Under the pieces are notes generated by a model. It did not search any database. It saw only the letters and a list, made by a program, of their open reading frames with translations, and had not been told where the DNA came from. Positions 18,335 to 27,708 of a DNA stretch of 64,000 bases are shown here, in pieces. The stretch lies in the NCBI GenBank assembly GCA_945878555.1, contig CAMDWI010000006.1:1-64000 (forward strand). Reading direction: 5' to 3'. Each line of letters opens with the position of its first letter. The stretch's first letter is position 1. A program made the translations under genes and the position numbers. The stretch comes from Klebsiella pneumoniae (lineage in GTDB: Bacteria; Pseudomonadota; Gammaproteobacteria; Eutrophobiales; Eutrophobiaceae).

Positions 18335-19267
18335 GTGAAACAGATCAGGACCAGTTCTAAAAATCTGACAGAACTATCAGAATATATCTCGACGGCAGGT
18401 AAAAACGCGGATTTGGCTACGATCGCTACCATGATCGATAGTCTGCACGAGGTCGTTATAGAGACGGATGACAAGGTGTTAAGAGAAAACGCCATCGACA
18501 CGGTCTTCCCCGGGGCCCTTACACTGACGATCGACCAGATCGAAAAACTGAACAGTTTATTGCCCTGGTCTACCCTGGTCTCATATCGCGGGACCTTACA
18601 GGGCGCCCCCTGGGACAACAAGAAACGTTCAACAGTACACAGTCTCCCGGATACACATATTGAAGGGTTGCGACCATGGATAGAGGGTAAACGTGTGCTT
18701 GAGATCGGTTGCCATGAGGGGGTTTATACACTGGGGCTGGCAAAATATGCAGCCTCCGTGGTTGCACTGGATGGTCGTATGGATAACATCGTAAAGACCC
18801 TGGTCAGGGTCTGGCTGGCGAACAAGTCCGGGGCTATTCGGGTGGTATGCAGTAACCTGGAAGAGTTGAATGTTCCTCGTCTGGGCAAGGCAGATAGCGA
18901 GGGTTATGTTTTTGACCTGATACATCACAACGGCGTGTTATACCACTTATCCAACCCTCTGGCACACCTGGATAACATCCTCGACAATAACCCCGCGAGA
19001 GTTTTATTTCTCGATACCCATGTGGCAAGCGAAACAAAATGCGAGCACACCTATCACCACGGCGGGATCACCTATAACGTCCACAAATATGCGGAACCGG
19101 CCTCCAGAACCTATTCCCCTTTTGCGGGTATTACGGCGGATTCAATCTGGTTAAGGGTGGATGATTTGATCGATTACCTGCGCAAGAAGGGATTTGGTAC
19201 TATCGAACAGAAATCGCTTCGTGATGAAAGAAACGGCTTGCGGTGCAGAATTCTCTGTAAAAGATAA
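18335..19267 (+). CDS. Class I SAM-dependent methyltransferase
   Basis: 310 residues. The SAM-binding motif I is VLEIGCHEG near residue 122, followed by an acidic motif II end (VVALDGR) and a motif IV-like FDLIHHNGVLYHLSNP. The N-terminal 110 residues are helical and of unknown role. Only four bases separate it from the upstream fusion glycosyltransferase, so it is part of the operon. It probably methylates a sugar of the polymer or an end group that stops chain growth. The acceptor is not predictable. Confidence 0.8.
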   Translation: MKQIRTSSKNLTELSEYISTAGKNADLATIATMIDSLHEVVIETDDKVLRENAIDTVFPGALTLTIDQIEKLNSLLPWSTLVSYRGTLQGAPWDNKKRSTVHSLPDTHIEGLRPWIEGKRVLEIGCHEGVYTLGLAKYAASVVALDGRMDNIVKTLVRVWLANKSGAIRVVCSNLEELNVPRLGKADSEGYVFDLIHHNGVLYHLSNPLAHLDNILDNNPARVLFLDTHVASETKCEHTYHHGGITYNVHKYAEPASRTYSPFAGITADSIWLRVDDLIDYLRKKGFGTIEQKSLRDERNGLRCRILCKR

Positions 19268-19290
19268 CAGATAAGCCGGATCTGATTTAA

Positions 19291-20010
19291 ATGTCAAATA
19301 TACTGAAAGTTTTCATCGGTTACGATACGCGTGAGGATATTGCATGGCAGGTCTGTCGGCATTCCATATTGAGATATGCTTCCAGAGACATCGAGATCTA
19401 TCCTCTCAAACAGTCCGTATTACGTGAAACAGGCCTGTACACCCGTCCCGCAGACCAGGCCTCGACAGAATTCTCCCTGACCCGGTTTTTAACACCATAT
19501 CTGGCGGCCCATGAAGGCTGGACGATATTTGTTGATTGCGATTTTATATTTACCTGCGACATATATAACGTACTGACAGAGGCAAGGGGCAATAAAGCCG
19601 TATATGTGGTCAAGCATGATTATATCCCGGCGAACAAGATCAAAATGGATAACCAGGTTCAAACCCAATATCCCAGAAAGAACTGGTCTTCATTCATGCT
19701 CTTTGATGGCCGTCATCCAGAGGTCAAGGCCCTGACCCCAGCGATTGTTAATACGGCCCAACCCTCTTTTTTGCATCGCTTTGGCTGGCTGCATGACGAA
19801 AGTATCGGCGAGTTACCATTAGTCTGGAATTTCCTGGTAGGTGAATATCCGCTCTCCGATAAGTTGCCACTCGCCATTCACTACACCAATGGAGGCCCCT
19901 GGTTTGAAGAATGGAGGGATGTGGATTACGCCGATTTATGGTGTGCCGAGCAAGACAGCTATCTGTACTCACTAAACAGTAAGATAAAACTGGTACCCTC
20001 TGAGATTTAA
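19291..20010 (+). CDS. Small GT-A glycosyltransferase
   Basis: 239 residues. The start KVFIGYDTREDIAWQVCRHSI and the metal-binding DCDF (VDCDFIFTCDI, near residue 85) identify a GT-A enzyme related to family 8-like capsule transferases. A conserved WNFLVGEYP and a late HYTNGGPWFEEW segment match the C-terminal His/Gly metal and donor site of such proteins. It is the last gene of the tightly packed operon starting at 12036. After it the base composition drops and gene spacing widens. Confidence 0.8.
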   Translation: MSNILKVFIGYDTREDIAWQVCRHSILRYASRDIEIYPLKQSVLRETGLYTRPADQASTEFSLTRFLTPYLAAHEGWTIFVDCDFIFTCDIYNVLTEARGNKAVYVVKHDYIPANKIKMDNQVQTQYPRKNWSSFMLFDGRHPEVKALTPAIVNTAQPSFLHRFGWLHDESIGELPLVWNFLVGEYPLSDKLPLAIHYTNGGPWFEEWRDVDYADLWCAEQDSYLYSLNSKIKLVPSEI

Positions 20011-20158
20011 AAGATTCAGTTCATTTTTTACCAATATATTTTCATTATTTTTCATAGGGTTGTGTGATCGACAAAGAAGTGAATAAGCAACTTTAATATT
20101 GACCGTGAATTCGTGGTAAATTTGCAAGAAATCATATATATCTACCGGAAATAATAAA

Positions 20159-22711
20159 ATGAAAGAAGATATCCGTCTTATCCAGAACCTGCCTGATCAA
20201 AACATCAATAATTTTGCTCCTCGCCGTACCTGCGTGCTTGTCCTAGGGATGCACCGATCAGGTACCAGTGCCCTGACCAGAGTGCTGAATCTGCTGGGCT
20301 GTGATTTGCCAAAAACATTAATGCCACCAACCAAGAATAATGAGACGGGACATTGGGAGTCTACATTGGTCCAGAAGCTTAACGACCAAATCTTAGAGTC
20401 GGCAGGCAGTAATTGGTACGACTGGCGAACATTTAATCCGGATTGGTATCTTTCACCTAAAATGGATGAATTCCTTGAACAGGCAGTAGAAGTAGTCAAG
20501 AGTGAGTTTGGTAATTCCCGGTTATTTGTACTAAAGGATCCTCGCATAGCACGATTAGCACCCTTTTGGATGCAGACTTTGAAAGCAGTTGGAGCAAAAC
20601 CACTTATCATAATACCATTGCGTAACCCATTGGAAATTGCAGAATCACTTAATGCACGTGACGCCATAGAACCGGCCCTTGGGCAATTATTATGGTTGAG
20701 ACATGTTCTTGACGCTGAATTTTCAACACGAGGTGTTGCCCGTATATTCACAAGTTATGAAAATTTATTGGCGGGATGGCAACACCAAGTGGAACTGATT
20801 CAGCAATCTCTCGGACTTTATTTTCCACGGCTATCAGATTCATCTGCAATGGAAATAGATAAGTATCTATCAGGTAGCTTCCGACATCAGAGGGAAGATG
20901 CAAGAAGTGTCACTGAGAACCCTCAGCTTTCAATTTGGTTACGATCCACGTTCAGTATTCTAGATAATTGGGTAAATAAAGGCGAGCGTACAGATGACTA
21001 TGATGAATTGGATCGTATACGCTCGGAACTTAATATAGCAACACCTGCGTTCACAAGATTATTAAGATTAGGCCTTGATGCTGCTAAACAGGTTCGCAAA
21101 CTTGGACATAATCTGACGGAAACCCTGGGAAAGCTGACGCAGGTGGAAGCGGAATCGGTCAGGCGACAAGAAGCAGTTACAAAGTTGGAACAGGAGTTGA
21201 TGGCGGCACGCGCGCAACAGGGGGAAGGACAGAAGAAGAATGTCCAGTTGCAATCGGAGTTTGAAAGGCAGCAGCAGGAATCCGCCGGGATAAAAACCAC
21301 GTTGACGGAAACCCTGGGAAAGCTGACGCAGGTGGAGTCGGAATCGGTCAGGCGACAAGAAGCGGTTACAAAGTTGGAACAGGAGTTGATAGCGGCACGC
21401 GCGCAACTGGGAGAAGGACAGAAGAAGAATGTCCAGTTGCAATCGGAGTTTGAAAGGCAGCAGCAGGAATCCGCCGGGATAAAAACCACGTTGACGGAAA
21501 CCCTGGGAAAGCTGACCCAGGTGGAGTCGGAATCGGTCAGGCGACAAGAAGCAGTTACAAAGTTGGAACAGGAGTTGATAGCGGCACGCGCGCAACTGGA
21601 GGAAGGCGAGAGGAAGAATTTCCAGTTGCAAGCAGAACTAGAAAATCAGCTACTTCAATCCACACATCTACTTAAAGAATACAATGAATCAAAAAATGAA
21701 GTAATTAAGATAAGAAGCGCCTTGGCGGAACAAAATGAAATGTTACAAAAACAAGAATTAACAATTTCAGAACGTAACAAGGAAATTCAAGCAAAAGTCA
21801 CAGAGATCGAGGTGCTTCAAAGAAATATTCATTTATTAAATGCTTCACTGAATGATAGGGATGTATTATTAAATGGTTATAAAGAGCACATTGGAATTTT
21901 GATCTCAGATGTAAATCAAGGTAAACAATCATATAACGAGTTGCATAATATTTACAAAGCTCATGTCGAGAACAAGAATTCCGAGTTAGATTCAGCGAAC
22001 AAAAAGCTAGCCATGGTATTGGCTGATAGAGATACATTGTCGGAAAATCTGATCTCGGAGAGATCGACAACGAGCAAACTTATAAGTGACATCAGCACGC
22101 TAAAAAATGAAGCCGAAATAAACGCATCTGAAAAAAAACAGCAAATAGAAAATCTAAATAACACAATAAAGGAAAGATTTGGCGAGATCGAAATTTTGAC
22201 AAAGTGGGGGCTGGATAAAGACAGGTCTATAAATAATCTGGAGATTGAGGTAAATAAAATAAATGATGAGCTGGCCAATGCAAATACTGTGATTTCAACA
22301 TTGACAGACAGGATTGCAATCAATGGACATGAAATGACTGAATTGACGGTTAAATTAAAACATAGTCAGGATGAGATTTTAGATTTAAAGTCAAATATCA
22401 CAATGCAAGCGGAGTTGTTCAAAAACGAAAAAGCAACCTTACGACATTTGATGGCAGTTGAATTAGGACACGTTATAAACACGCTATTAGGCAAGACAAC
22501 ATGGTGGTTATTCTCTGACAAATCTAGATTTAACTATAAGGTAAAAATGTTAAGAGGTTCTGGTCTGTTCGATCCTGATTGGTATTTGAATAAGTACAAA
22601 GATGTTGGCAAGGCAGGGATGAATCCAGTTTATCATTATCTCAAACATGGAATTAAAGAAGGACGAGAACCTAATAAAAATTTCGAAAATAAAATATATG
22701 GTAAAAAATAA
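20159..22711 (+). CDS. Sulfotransferase with long coiled coil and C-terminal WYL-YPDV module
   Basis: 850 residues in three parts. Residues about 20-275 are a sulfotransferase-type domain with the PAPS P-loop GMHRSGTSAL near residues 30-40 and an LKDPRIARLAPFW segment. Residues about 310-770 are a long, charged coiled coil; its first part contains 2.7 near-identical 63-residue repeats. The end (about 800-845) carries the WYLNKYKDVG...HYLKHGIKEGREP module shared with two other proteins here. The coiled coil could act as a molecular ruler or hold the enzyme near the assembly or export complex, which is inferred. The gene stands alone, with about 150 bases before and 290 after it, in A/T-rich DNA. 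Confidence 0.78.
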   Translation: MKEDIRLIQNLPDQNINNFAPRRTCVLVLGMHRSGTSALTRVLNLLGCDLPKTLMPPTKNNETGHWESTLVQKLNDQILESAGSNWYDWRTFNPDWYLSPKMDEFLEQAVEVVKSEFGNSRLFVLKDPRIARLAPFWMQTLKAVGAKPLIIIPLRNPLEIAESLNARDAIEPALGQLLWLRHVLDAEFSTRGVARIFTSYENLLAGWQHQVELIQQSLGLYFPRLSDSSAMEIDKYLSGSFRHQREDARSVTENPQLSIWLRSTFSILDNWVNKGERTDDYDELDRIRSELNIATPAFTRLLRLGLDAAKQVRKLGHNLTETLGKLTQVEAESVRRQEAVTKLEQELMAARAQQGEGQKKNVQLQSEFERQQQESAGIKTTLTETLGKLTQVESESVRRQEAVTKLEQELIAARAQLGEGQKKNVQLQSEFERQQQESAGIKTTLTETLGKLTQVESESVRRQEAVTKLEQELIAARAQLEEGERKNFQLQAELENQLLQSTHLLKEYNESKNEVIKIRSALAEQNEMLQKQELTISERNKEIQAKVTEIEVLQRNIHLLNASLNDRDVLLNGYKEHIGILISDVNQGKQSYNELHNIYKAHVENKNSELDSANKKLAMVLADRDTLSENLISERSTTSKLISDISTLKNEAEINASEKKQQIENLNNTIKERFGEIEILTKWGLDKDRSINNLEIEVNKINDELANANTVISTLTDRIAINGHEMTELTVKLKHSQDEILDLKSNITMQAELFKNEKATLRHLMAVELGHVINTLLGKTTWWLFSDKSRFNYKVKMLRGSGLFDPDWYLNKYKDVGKAGMNPVYHYLKHGIKEGREPNKNFENKIYGKK
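21116..21632 (+). repeat. 189-bp in-frame tandem repeat, about 2.7 copies
   Basis: The unit beginning ACGGAAACCCTGGG recurs at 21116, 21305 and 21494, exactly 189 bases apart each time, with only a few substitutions between copies. It encodes 63 residues of coiled coil. The repeats are more G/C-rich and more alike than the sequence around them, so they are a recent expansion or a region kept uniform by gene conversion. Copy number may vary between strains. Confidence 0.9.
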
Positions 22712-23005
22712 TAATTGAGGAATATTAGTACGGAGTATAATTCCGGAGAGAAACTCGCGCCGACCCTGCATTTAAACCAGACTTTGTTGCTTTAATTTAG
22801 TATATAAGGCGTTAGGATAATGTATAAAACATATATCGAACGTTAAATAGTGGCTTAACTTAGATGATGTCCGTTTCTGCCTGAGAGTTGTGCGTTAACT
22901 AATTGCAATAAAAAATACGAATATCATCTCAATGTTGTTTATACAAATAGATGATGTGCTTGCGCTAAAATATTTTAAAGATATTTAATGTTTTATGAGG
23001 ATGTC
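22712..23005. other. A/T-rich intergenic region
   Basis: Nearly 300 bases without a gene. It is A/T-rich, with several short GTTAA/GTTAG motifs and no convincing promoter pair, RNA gene or terminator. It probably holds the promoter of the following large gene. Confidence 0.4.
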
Positions 23006-25918
23006 ATGAAAGTGAACACTGGACAATACACTATTGAAGACATTGAACTGATACGAAAATCAGAATTATTTGATTCAAAATGGTATGTTCAAACTTATCC
23101 TGATGTAAAGTCACTTGATATTGAGCCAGCCGAGCACTACTTAGCGCTTGGATGGATACTCAAACGTGATCCTTCACCATTATTTAGTACAAGAAGATAT
23201 CTCGCGTTAAATGTAGCAATTGTGGATACCAACCCCCTTGTTCATTTTCTGCGATTTGGCAAAAAAGAAGGGCAGGATTTTCTGGCATATTCAACTCAAT
23301 CATTACACTTGAGCAAAGCACAAGAAATTAATGTTCAAAAATCATATTCTATAAAATCATCCTTGGTAGAATACGAACCAGTCAGAAATATTAAAAGTCA
23401 CAATAATAAAGCAGTGGTATATCATTTGTTTTACCCTGAATTAGTTTTGGAAGCAATTGAAACTATAAATGAATTTGACTTCAGTTATGACAAGATATTT
23501 ACAGTATCTGAAAGTTTGAGTGATGAATTTCTGGAGCTAATTAGATGTTCTACATCTGCCAGGATATTTATTACATCGAATACAGGCAGAGACATATATC
23601 CATTCTGGCTTCTAATAAAACAAGGCATGCTCGATCAGTATGAACTAGTGTGTAAATTACATGGTAAAAAAAGTTTGCATAGAGGTGATGGCGATGAATG
23701 GAGGAAAGATTCGATAAATGTGTTATGTGGTAACCAGGAGAGAATTAGCTATATAGAAAATATCTTTTCTGAAAAAACATACCCAGACTTGTGTTTCATT
23801 GCGCCTTCAAAAAAGGCGTTGCTAGTTACAGAAGAAAGGCATTGGAAGGGGAATATGCATTGGGTAAAGGAAATAACTGGTCGTTTGGGAAAACAGCTGG
23901 ATATTCCTGATGTGACGGGGAAGCCTATAATGGCTGGTTCTTTTTATTGGTTAAATGAAAAAGGTATTTCAAAATTCAGAAAGTTGCCTATTACATATGA
24001 TGACTGGGTGTTAAATCATAACAGCGGAAATAAAATAGACGGAAATCTTGAGCATTTTGTTGAAAGAAGTTTGCTGCTACATATCCCACTTGAAAAAATG
24101 TCTGAAACAGTTGCTGGATTTATAACTGATAATGGCGGGATTAATATCTATAGATCTGATGATGGAAATATAAATAAAAAACAATTCTCGCAAAATGAAC
24201 TAAATCCCATTCGAGACGCGCTTCAAATAAATTTAAACAATCTAAATTATGAATCAAATAAATACAGTCATATCATTGGGGCTTACGAAGTAATAAATGA
24301 AGAAAAATGCGTTAAAATTTCAGGTTATATCACTGACGTGAGTAACCCCGGAAAACATTTTACAATTCTTATTTATCATCATTCAAAACTGTTATGTAAA
24401 TTACAAGCTAATCAAGCTTGTGAAATTGGAGCAATTATCGATGTATCAAATGGCAACTATGGTTTCTCTATTGAATTAACAGGTGTCATAGATGTGGCTG
24501 AACTTAAGATATATGAACAACAATCCGGGCAAGTTCTGCCAGTATGCAAAGATAATAATATTCCCGTTGAAATAACGCGGACACTCCTTACAAATAACAG
24601 AACAAACTCGGCAAATTATATATCGCCAGAAAGAGTCAGGTCTCTGAATATGCCAGTTAGTAACTATCTGGCATTAAATAAATTAATTTCTACTGAAACC
24701 ATGAGAAATTATATTAATAGTCTGGCGAAAGAAGACGCCAAGAGGCCCGTAGTTTCAGATGGTGCAATAAGACATGTGTTTATAGTGAATAATCCCATAT
24801 CTGAAATTGCTGTCGCCAGAATTATTGAAACAAAAAAACTACAGCACAAGGAATGTCTGATAATACTTCATAGAGTGGAGTATGCATCATTACTCGAAGG
24901 TTTTCCTGAAATAAGTTCCGGGCTTAAAGATGTTGAACAGTTGTTCATAAAGACAGACTTGTTAAACATGTATGATTTTATCAATTCAATTATTAGAGAA
25001 ATCTCGCCGGATAGATTTATATTATATGCACATCATTATTTTGCAATATTTACACATGTGCTGGGGATGCACCCTTTATGTCTTAAGACAAATCTGATCG
25101 AGGAAGGGAATCTGTCATCTGTGCCAAACTGGGAAGCACAGAATGTTTCTAAAGTATTACAATATACAAATCAGAAATCATTGATTAATAAATCTGATGT
25201 ATTATCAAACTCAAATTCTTTATTACAGATTGTAGGTTCCTCAGAGTTTGATTATTTCAGTTACACATTGCTAAAAAGACATTTTCCAGATGAAATTACA
25301 ACACTAAATTCATTACATTTACGATATGGATCACTCTTTGAAAATGAATGTCAACATTTATCCCTAAATCAATTTATTCATTTATTATTACTTAGACGTT
25401 ATTACCTATGGCATCCAAAAATGGTTGGGGAATTTGAACTATACTCTTTATCAAAGGCATTTACAGGAATGTATGGATTACATGAAATAAAGAATCCTTC
25501 AGTAGCCGAAAAGACAATGTTAAATATTTACCAGGCCAAGATGAATAATCAATTTGCTCTTATTCTTCTACCATCACCTAGCCGCTTTTCCTTGTTCCAG
25601 GACTTTAATAAAAATAACGATAAATATGCTGGATTTTTCAAGTCATTAACGCCAGAGTCAAAAGTATTTTACTTGTTGCATCCAGCCTCGAGGGTTAATA
25701 ATGAAACCAGGTTAGCTGCTGAAAATGCATTAGAAAAATACCCAATATTTAATACTCTTAAAGCTCAAAATCTATGTGATGTGTTAGGACAAAATCCAGT
25801 AACAGAAATTGTGGCAACTTGTTTTAGATATGTCATTCATTATGGGTCTTCGATATCTCTAGTATTACGACAATACAAAACAGATACTGAAGAAATATAC
25901 CTTGACAGGTTTAAGTAA
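23006..25918 (+). CDS. Multidomain capsule protein with rhamnan synthesis F (RgpF)-like domain
   Basis: 970 residues. Part one (about 15-95) is the two-unit WYL-YPDV module. Part two (about 130-380) matches the rhamnan synthesis F family: AVVYHLFYPELV, RIFITSNTGRDIYPFW, KLHGKKSLHRGDGDEWRK and GSFYWLNEKG. Part three (about 420-520) is the beta-rich GYITD...GNYGFSIEL module also found in the first sulfotransferase. The last part (from about 590) begins VFIVNNPISEIAVARIIETK and contains NLIEEGN, weakly recalling family 52-type CMP-sugar transferases. An ATG at 22988 is also in frame, but GAGGA just before 23006 favours this start. Confidence 0.7.
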   Translation: MKVNTGQYTIEDIELIRKSELFDSKWYVQTYPDVKSLDIEPAEHYLALGWILKRDPSPLFSTRRYLALNVAIVDTNPLVHFLRFGKKEGQDFLAYSTQSLHLSKAQEINVQKSYSIKSSLVEYEPVRNIKSHNNKAVVYHLFYPELVLEAIETINEFDFSYDKIFTVSESLSDEFLELIRCSTSARIFITSNTGRDIYPFWLLIKQGMLDQYELVCKLHGKKSLHRGDGDEWRKDSINVLCGNQERISYIENIFSEKTYPDLCFIAPSKKALLVTEERHWKGNMHWVKEITGRLGKQLDIPDVTGKPIMAGSFYWLNEKGISKFRKLPITYDDWVLNHNSGNKIDGNLEHFVERSLLLHIPLEKMSETVAGFITDNGGINIYRSDDGNINKKQFSQNELNPIRDALQINLNNLNYESNKYSHIIGAYEVINEEKCVKISGYITDVSNPGKHFTILIYHHSKLLCKLQANQACEIGAIIDVSNGNYGFSIELTGVIDVAELKIYEQQSGQVLPVCKDNNIPVEITRTLLTNNRTNSANYISPERVRSLNMPVSNYLALNKLISTETMRNYINSLAKEDAKRPVVSDGAIRHVFIVNNPISEIAVARIIETKKLQHKECLIILHRVEYASLLEGFPEISSGLKDVEQLFIKTDLLNMYDFINSIIREISPDRFILYAHHYFAIFTHVLGMHPLCLKTNLIEEGNLSSVPNWEAQNVSKVLQYTNQKSLINKSDVLSNSNSLLQIVGSSEFDYFSYTLLKRHFPDEITTLNSLHLRYGSLFENECQHLSLNQFIHLLLLRRYYLWHPKMVGEFELYSLSKAFTGMYGLHEIKNPSVAEKTMLNIYQAKMNNQFALILLPSPSRFSLFQDFNKNNDKYAGFFKSLTPESKVFYLLHPASRVNNETRLAAENALEKYPIFNTLKAQNLCDVLGQNPVTEIVATCFRYVIHYGSSISLVLRQYKTDTEEIYLDRFK

Positions 25919-26007
25919 TAGAAACATATTTTTTAATTACAGAATTTATACAAACATATAAGCAGAATTATCGAATCTGAGATTGGTTTTCTGGTTAGGA
26001 TATCATT

Positions 26008-26895
26008 ATGCAAAAATGTAGATTGGAATTACTTAATGATGGATATACCGTGAGAAGAGGTATTATACAAAGTCAAACAATTAATACCTTGAGACGTTTG
26101 GGAACGACACATAGCAAGTTAGGAGGGATTCATAAGCATAATGGTGTAAGACAACCTCATGCATTTAGAAAAGCACCATTTATTGCCCAGGTTTTTTCAG
26201 GCAATACCCTGGTTCAATTTATAACAGACTGTTTTGGCACTGAAAAATGGTATCTAACCAATCATGCAGATCTACATACAAACGCATTGAGTGGATGGCA
26301 TAAAGATGATGGCATGACATATGGCAATGGGGGATATTTTAAAAGGCCCGCGTACGATCTTGAAGATCCCAAAGTATTTAAAGTAGCAATTTACTTCCAA
26401 GATCATATTCATTTTAATGATGGAATTACGATAATTCCAAAGTCTCATAGAATTGCCGAAATTAGATCAGGAGACGTGTTGCATCTTGAAACTCTGATGG
26501 GTGATGTACTGATATTTGATCCAAGATTATCACATACTGGACAAATAAAACCGATTCCAGATCCGCTTACAAGATATGGTGAAAAAACCATTAATAGCAT
26601 CAGTGATAAAATAGATGCAATAAACTCAAAAAAACTCCCCGGTTCTGCAAGAGAGGCCGAGCTTTTAGAATTATTTCGCTCCAAAACAGGAGTACGGTCA
26701 TCAGTATTCTTTACTGTAGCAGTAGAGTCAGAGAGTTCTAATATATTTTCAATTACGAACATGGAGCGACAAATCAATGAACTCGGTTCTGAAACATCTC
26801 CATTTCTTCCAGTTTCGGTAATTGAGTATATAAATAAACTGGGAGTTCAGTCAGTTGATTCTATGAACTTCTGGAAAAATAGATTTACTATTTAA
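26008..26895 (+). CDS. Phytanoyl-CoA dioxygenase (PhyH) family oxygenase, second copy
   Basis: 295 residues with the Fe(II)/2-oxoglutarate triad: HxD at His98/Asp100 (SGWHKDD) and a distal His near 176 (LSHTGQ). A double-stranded beta-helix segment (VAIYFQDHIHFNDGITIIPKSHR) lies between them. It is only distantly similar to the copy in the rfb operon. It lies 24 bases before the cytidylyltransferase gene, so it probably belongs to the same pathway and could hydroxylate a sugar-acid or lipid intermediate. The actual substrate is unknown. Confidence 0.78.
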   Translation: MQKCRLELLNDGYTVRRGIIQSQTINTLRRLGTTHSKLGGIHKHNGVRQPHAFRKAPFIAQVFSGNTLVQFITDCFGTEKWYLTNHADLHTNALSGWHKDDGMTYGNGGYFKRPAYDLEDPKVFKVAIYFQDHIHFNDGITIIPKSHRIAEIRSGDVLHLETLMGDVLIFDPRLSHTGQIKPIPDPLTRYGEKTINSISDKIDAINSKKLPGSAREAELLELFRSKTGVRSSVFFTVAVESESSNIFSITNMERQINELGSETSPFLPVSVIEYINKLGVQSVDSMNFWKNRFTI

Positions 26896-26919
26896 CTGTT
26901 CCAAGACGAGCAAATATAT

Positions 26920-27627
26920 ATGAACACAGTTGCTATTATTCCTGCAAGAGGCGGTAGTAAAGGAATCCCGGGAAAAAACCTGAGATCGCTAAATGGAAAA
27001 ACGTTGGTAGAGTGGTCAATATTCCATGCATTACAATCAAAATATATTGAAAGAGTAATTGTATCAACCGACTCTGAGGAAATTAGAGAGGTAGCTTTAA
27101 AGGCCGGTGCTGAAGTACCATTTCTCAGGCCAAAGGAACTATCAGGTGATCTTGTGCTGGATCTGCCAGTATTTGAACATGCTTTATTATGGCTAAAAAT
27201 GAATGAGGGTTATACACCAGAAATAATGGTTCATCTAAGACCTACAGCGCCATATCGAGAAGAAGGCTGGATAGATGACGCAATTCTTCTATTGAATGCG
27301 AATGCCATAGCTGATTCAGTTCGTTCAGTTTCTCTGGTGACACAGCATCCTTATCGTATGTTTGAAATTGCATCAAACGGATTATTATCTCCAATCATGG
27401 CTCATCGGCATCCAAATCCTTCTATGCTTAGGAGGCAGGACTTGCCTGAGATTTACTATTACAACTGTGTAATTGATGTTACAAGAGCAAAAACTATTAC
27501 TGAACTAGAATCTATGACAGGAAAGAACATTTTGCCATGGATAATGCCAGCTGAATTGGTAATAGATATCGATACTCCGAAAGATTTTGCTTATGCGGAA
27601 TGGTTTCTAGGTAATCTTAAGACATAA
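26920..27627 (+). CDS. CMP-sugar (acylneuraminate-type) cytidylyltransferase
   Basis: 235 residues, the normal length of single-domain NeuA-type enzymes. The CTP-binding loop PARGGSKGIPGKN is at residues 8-20, and VSTDSEE, HLRPTAPYRE and the C-terminal VIDIDTPKDF, with metal-binding Asp residues, follow. Such enzymes join CMP to the anomeric hydroxyl of 3-deoxy-2-keto sugar acids (sialic, legionaminic, pseudaminic acids and relatives). The P-loop is of the NeuA type, not the KdsB/KpsU type. There is no NeuB-like synthase beside it, so the acid it activates must be made elsewhere or by the neighbouring genes. Confidence 0.88.
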   Translation: MNTVAIIPARGGSKGIPGKNLRSLNGKTLVEWSIFHALQSKYIERVIVSTDSEEIREVALKAGAEVPFLRPKELSGDLVLDLPVFEHALLWLKMNEGYTPEIMVHLRPTAPYREEGWIDDAILLLNANAIADSVRSVSLVTQHPYRMFEIASNGLLSPIMAHRHPNPSMLRRQDLPEIYYYNCVIDVTRAKTITELESMTGKNILPWIMPAELVIDIDTPKDFAYAEWFLGNLKT

Positions 27628-27708
27628 AAGATAATTCCAGTTCAAAGCGGTAACTATTACTTATACTAATCCAGAGTCATATAAATAATTAATAATAAAA
27701 TATATCAG

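Noticed and set aside
21068-21631. Antisense frames over the coiled-coil repeats
   Set aside because: They are repeat-induced shadows of the sulfotransferase gene.
21116-21632. CRISPR array
   Set aside because: Unit length of 189 bp, in-frame coding repeats and no unique spacers.
22712-23005. Integron attC-like site
   Set aside because: GTTAG/GTTAA pieces do not form the paired core sites expected of attC, and no integrase is nearby.
26920-27627. KpsU/KdsB-type CMP-Kdo synthetase
   Set aside because: The CTP loop PARGGSKGIPGKN and the following motifs are of the NeuA type.
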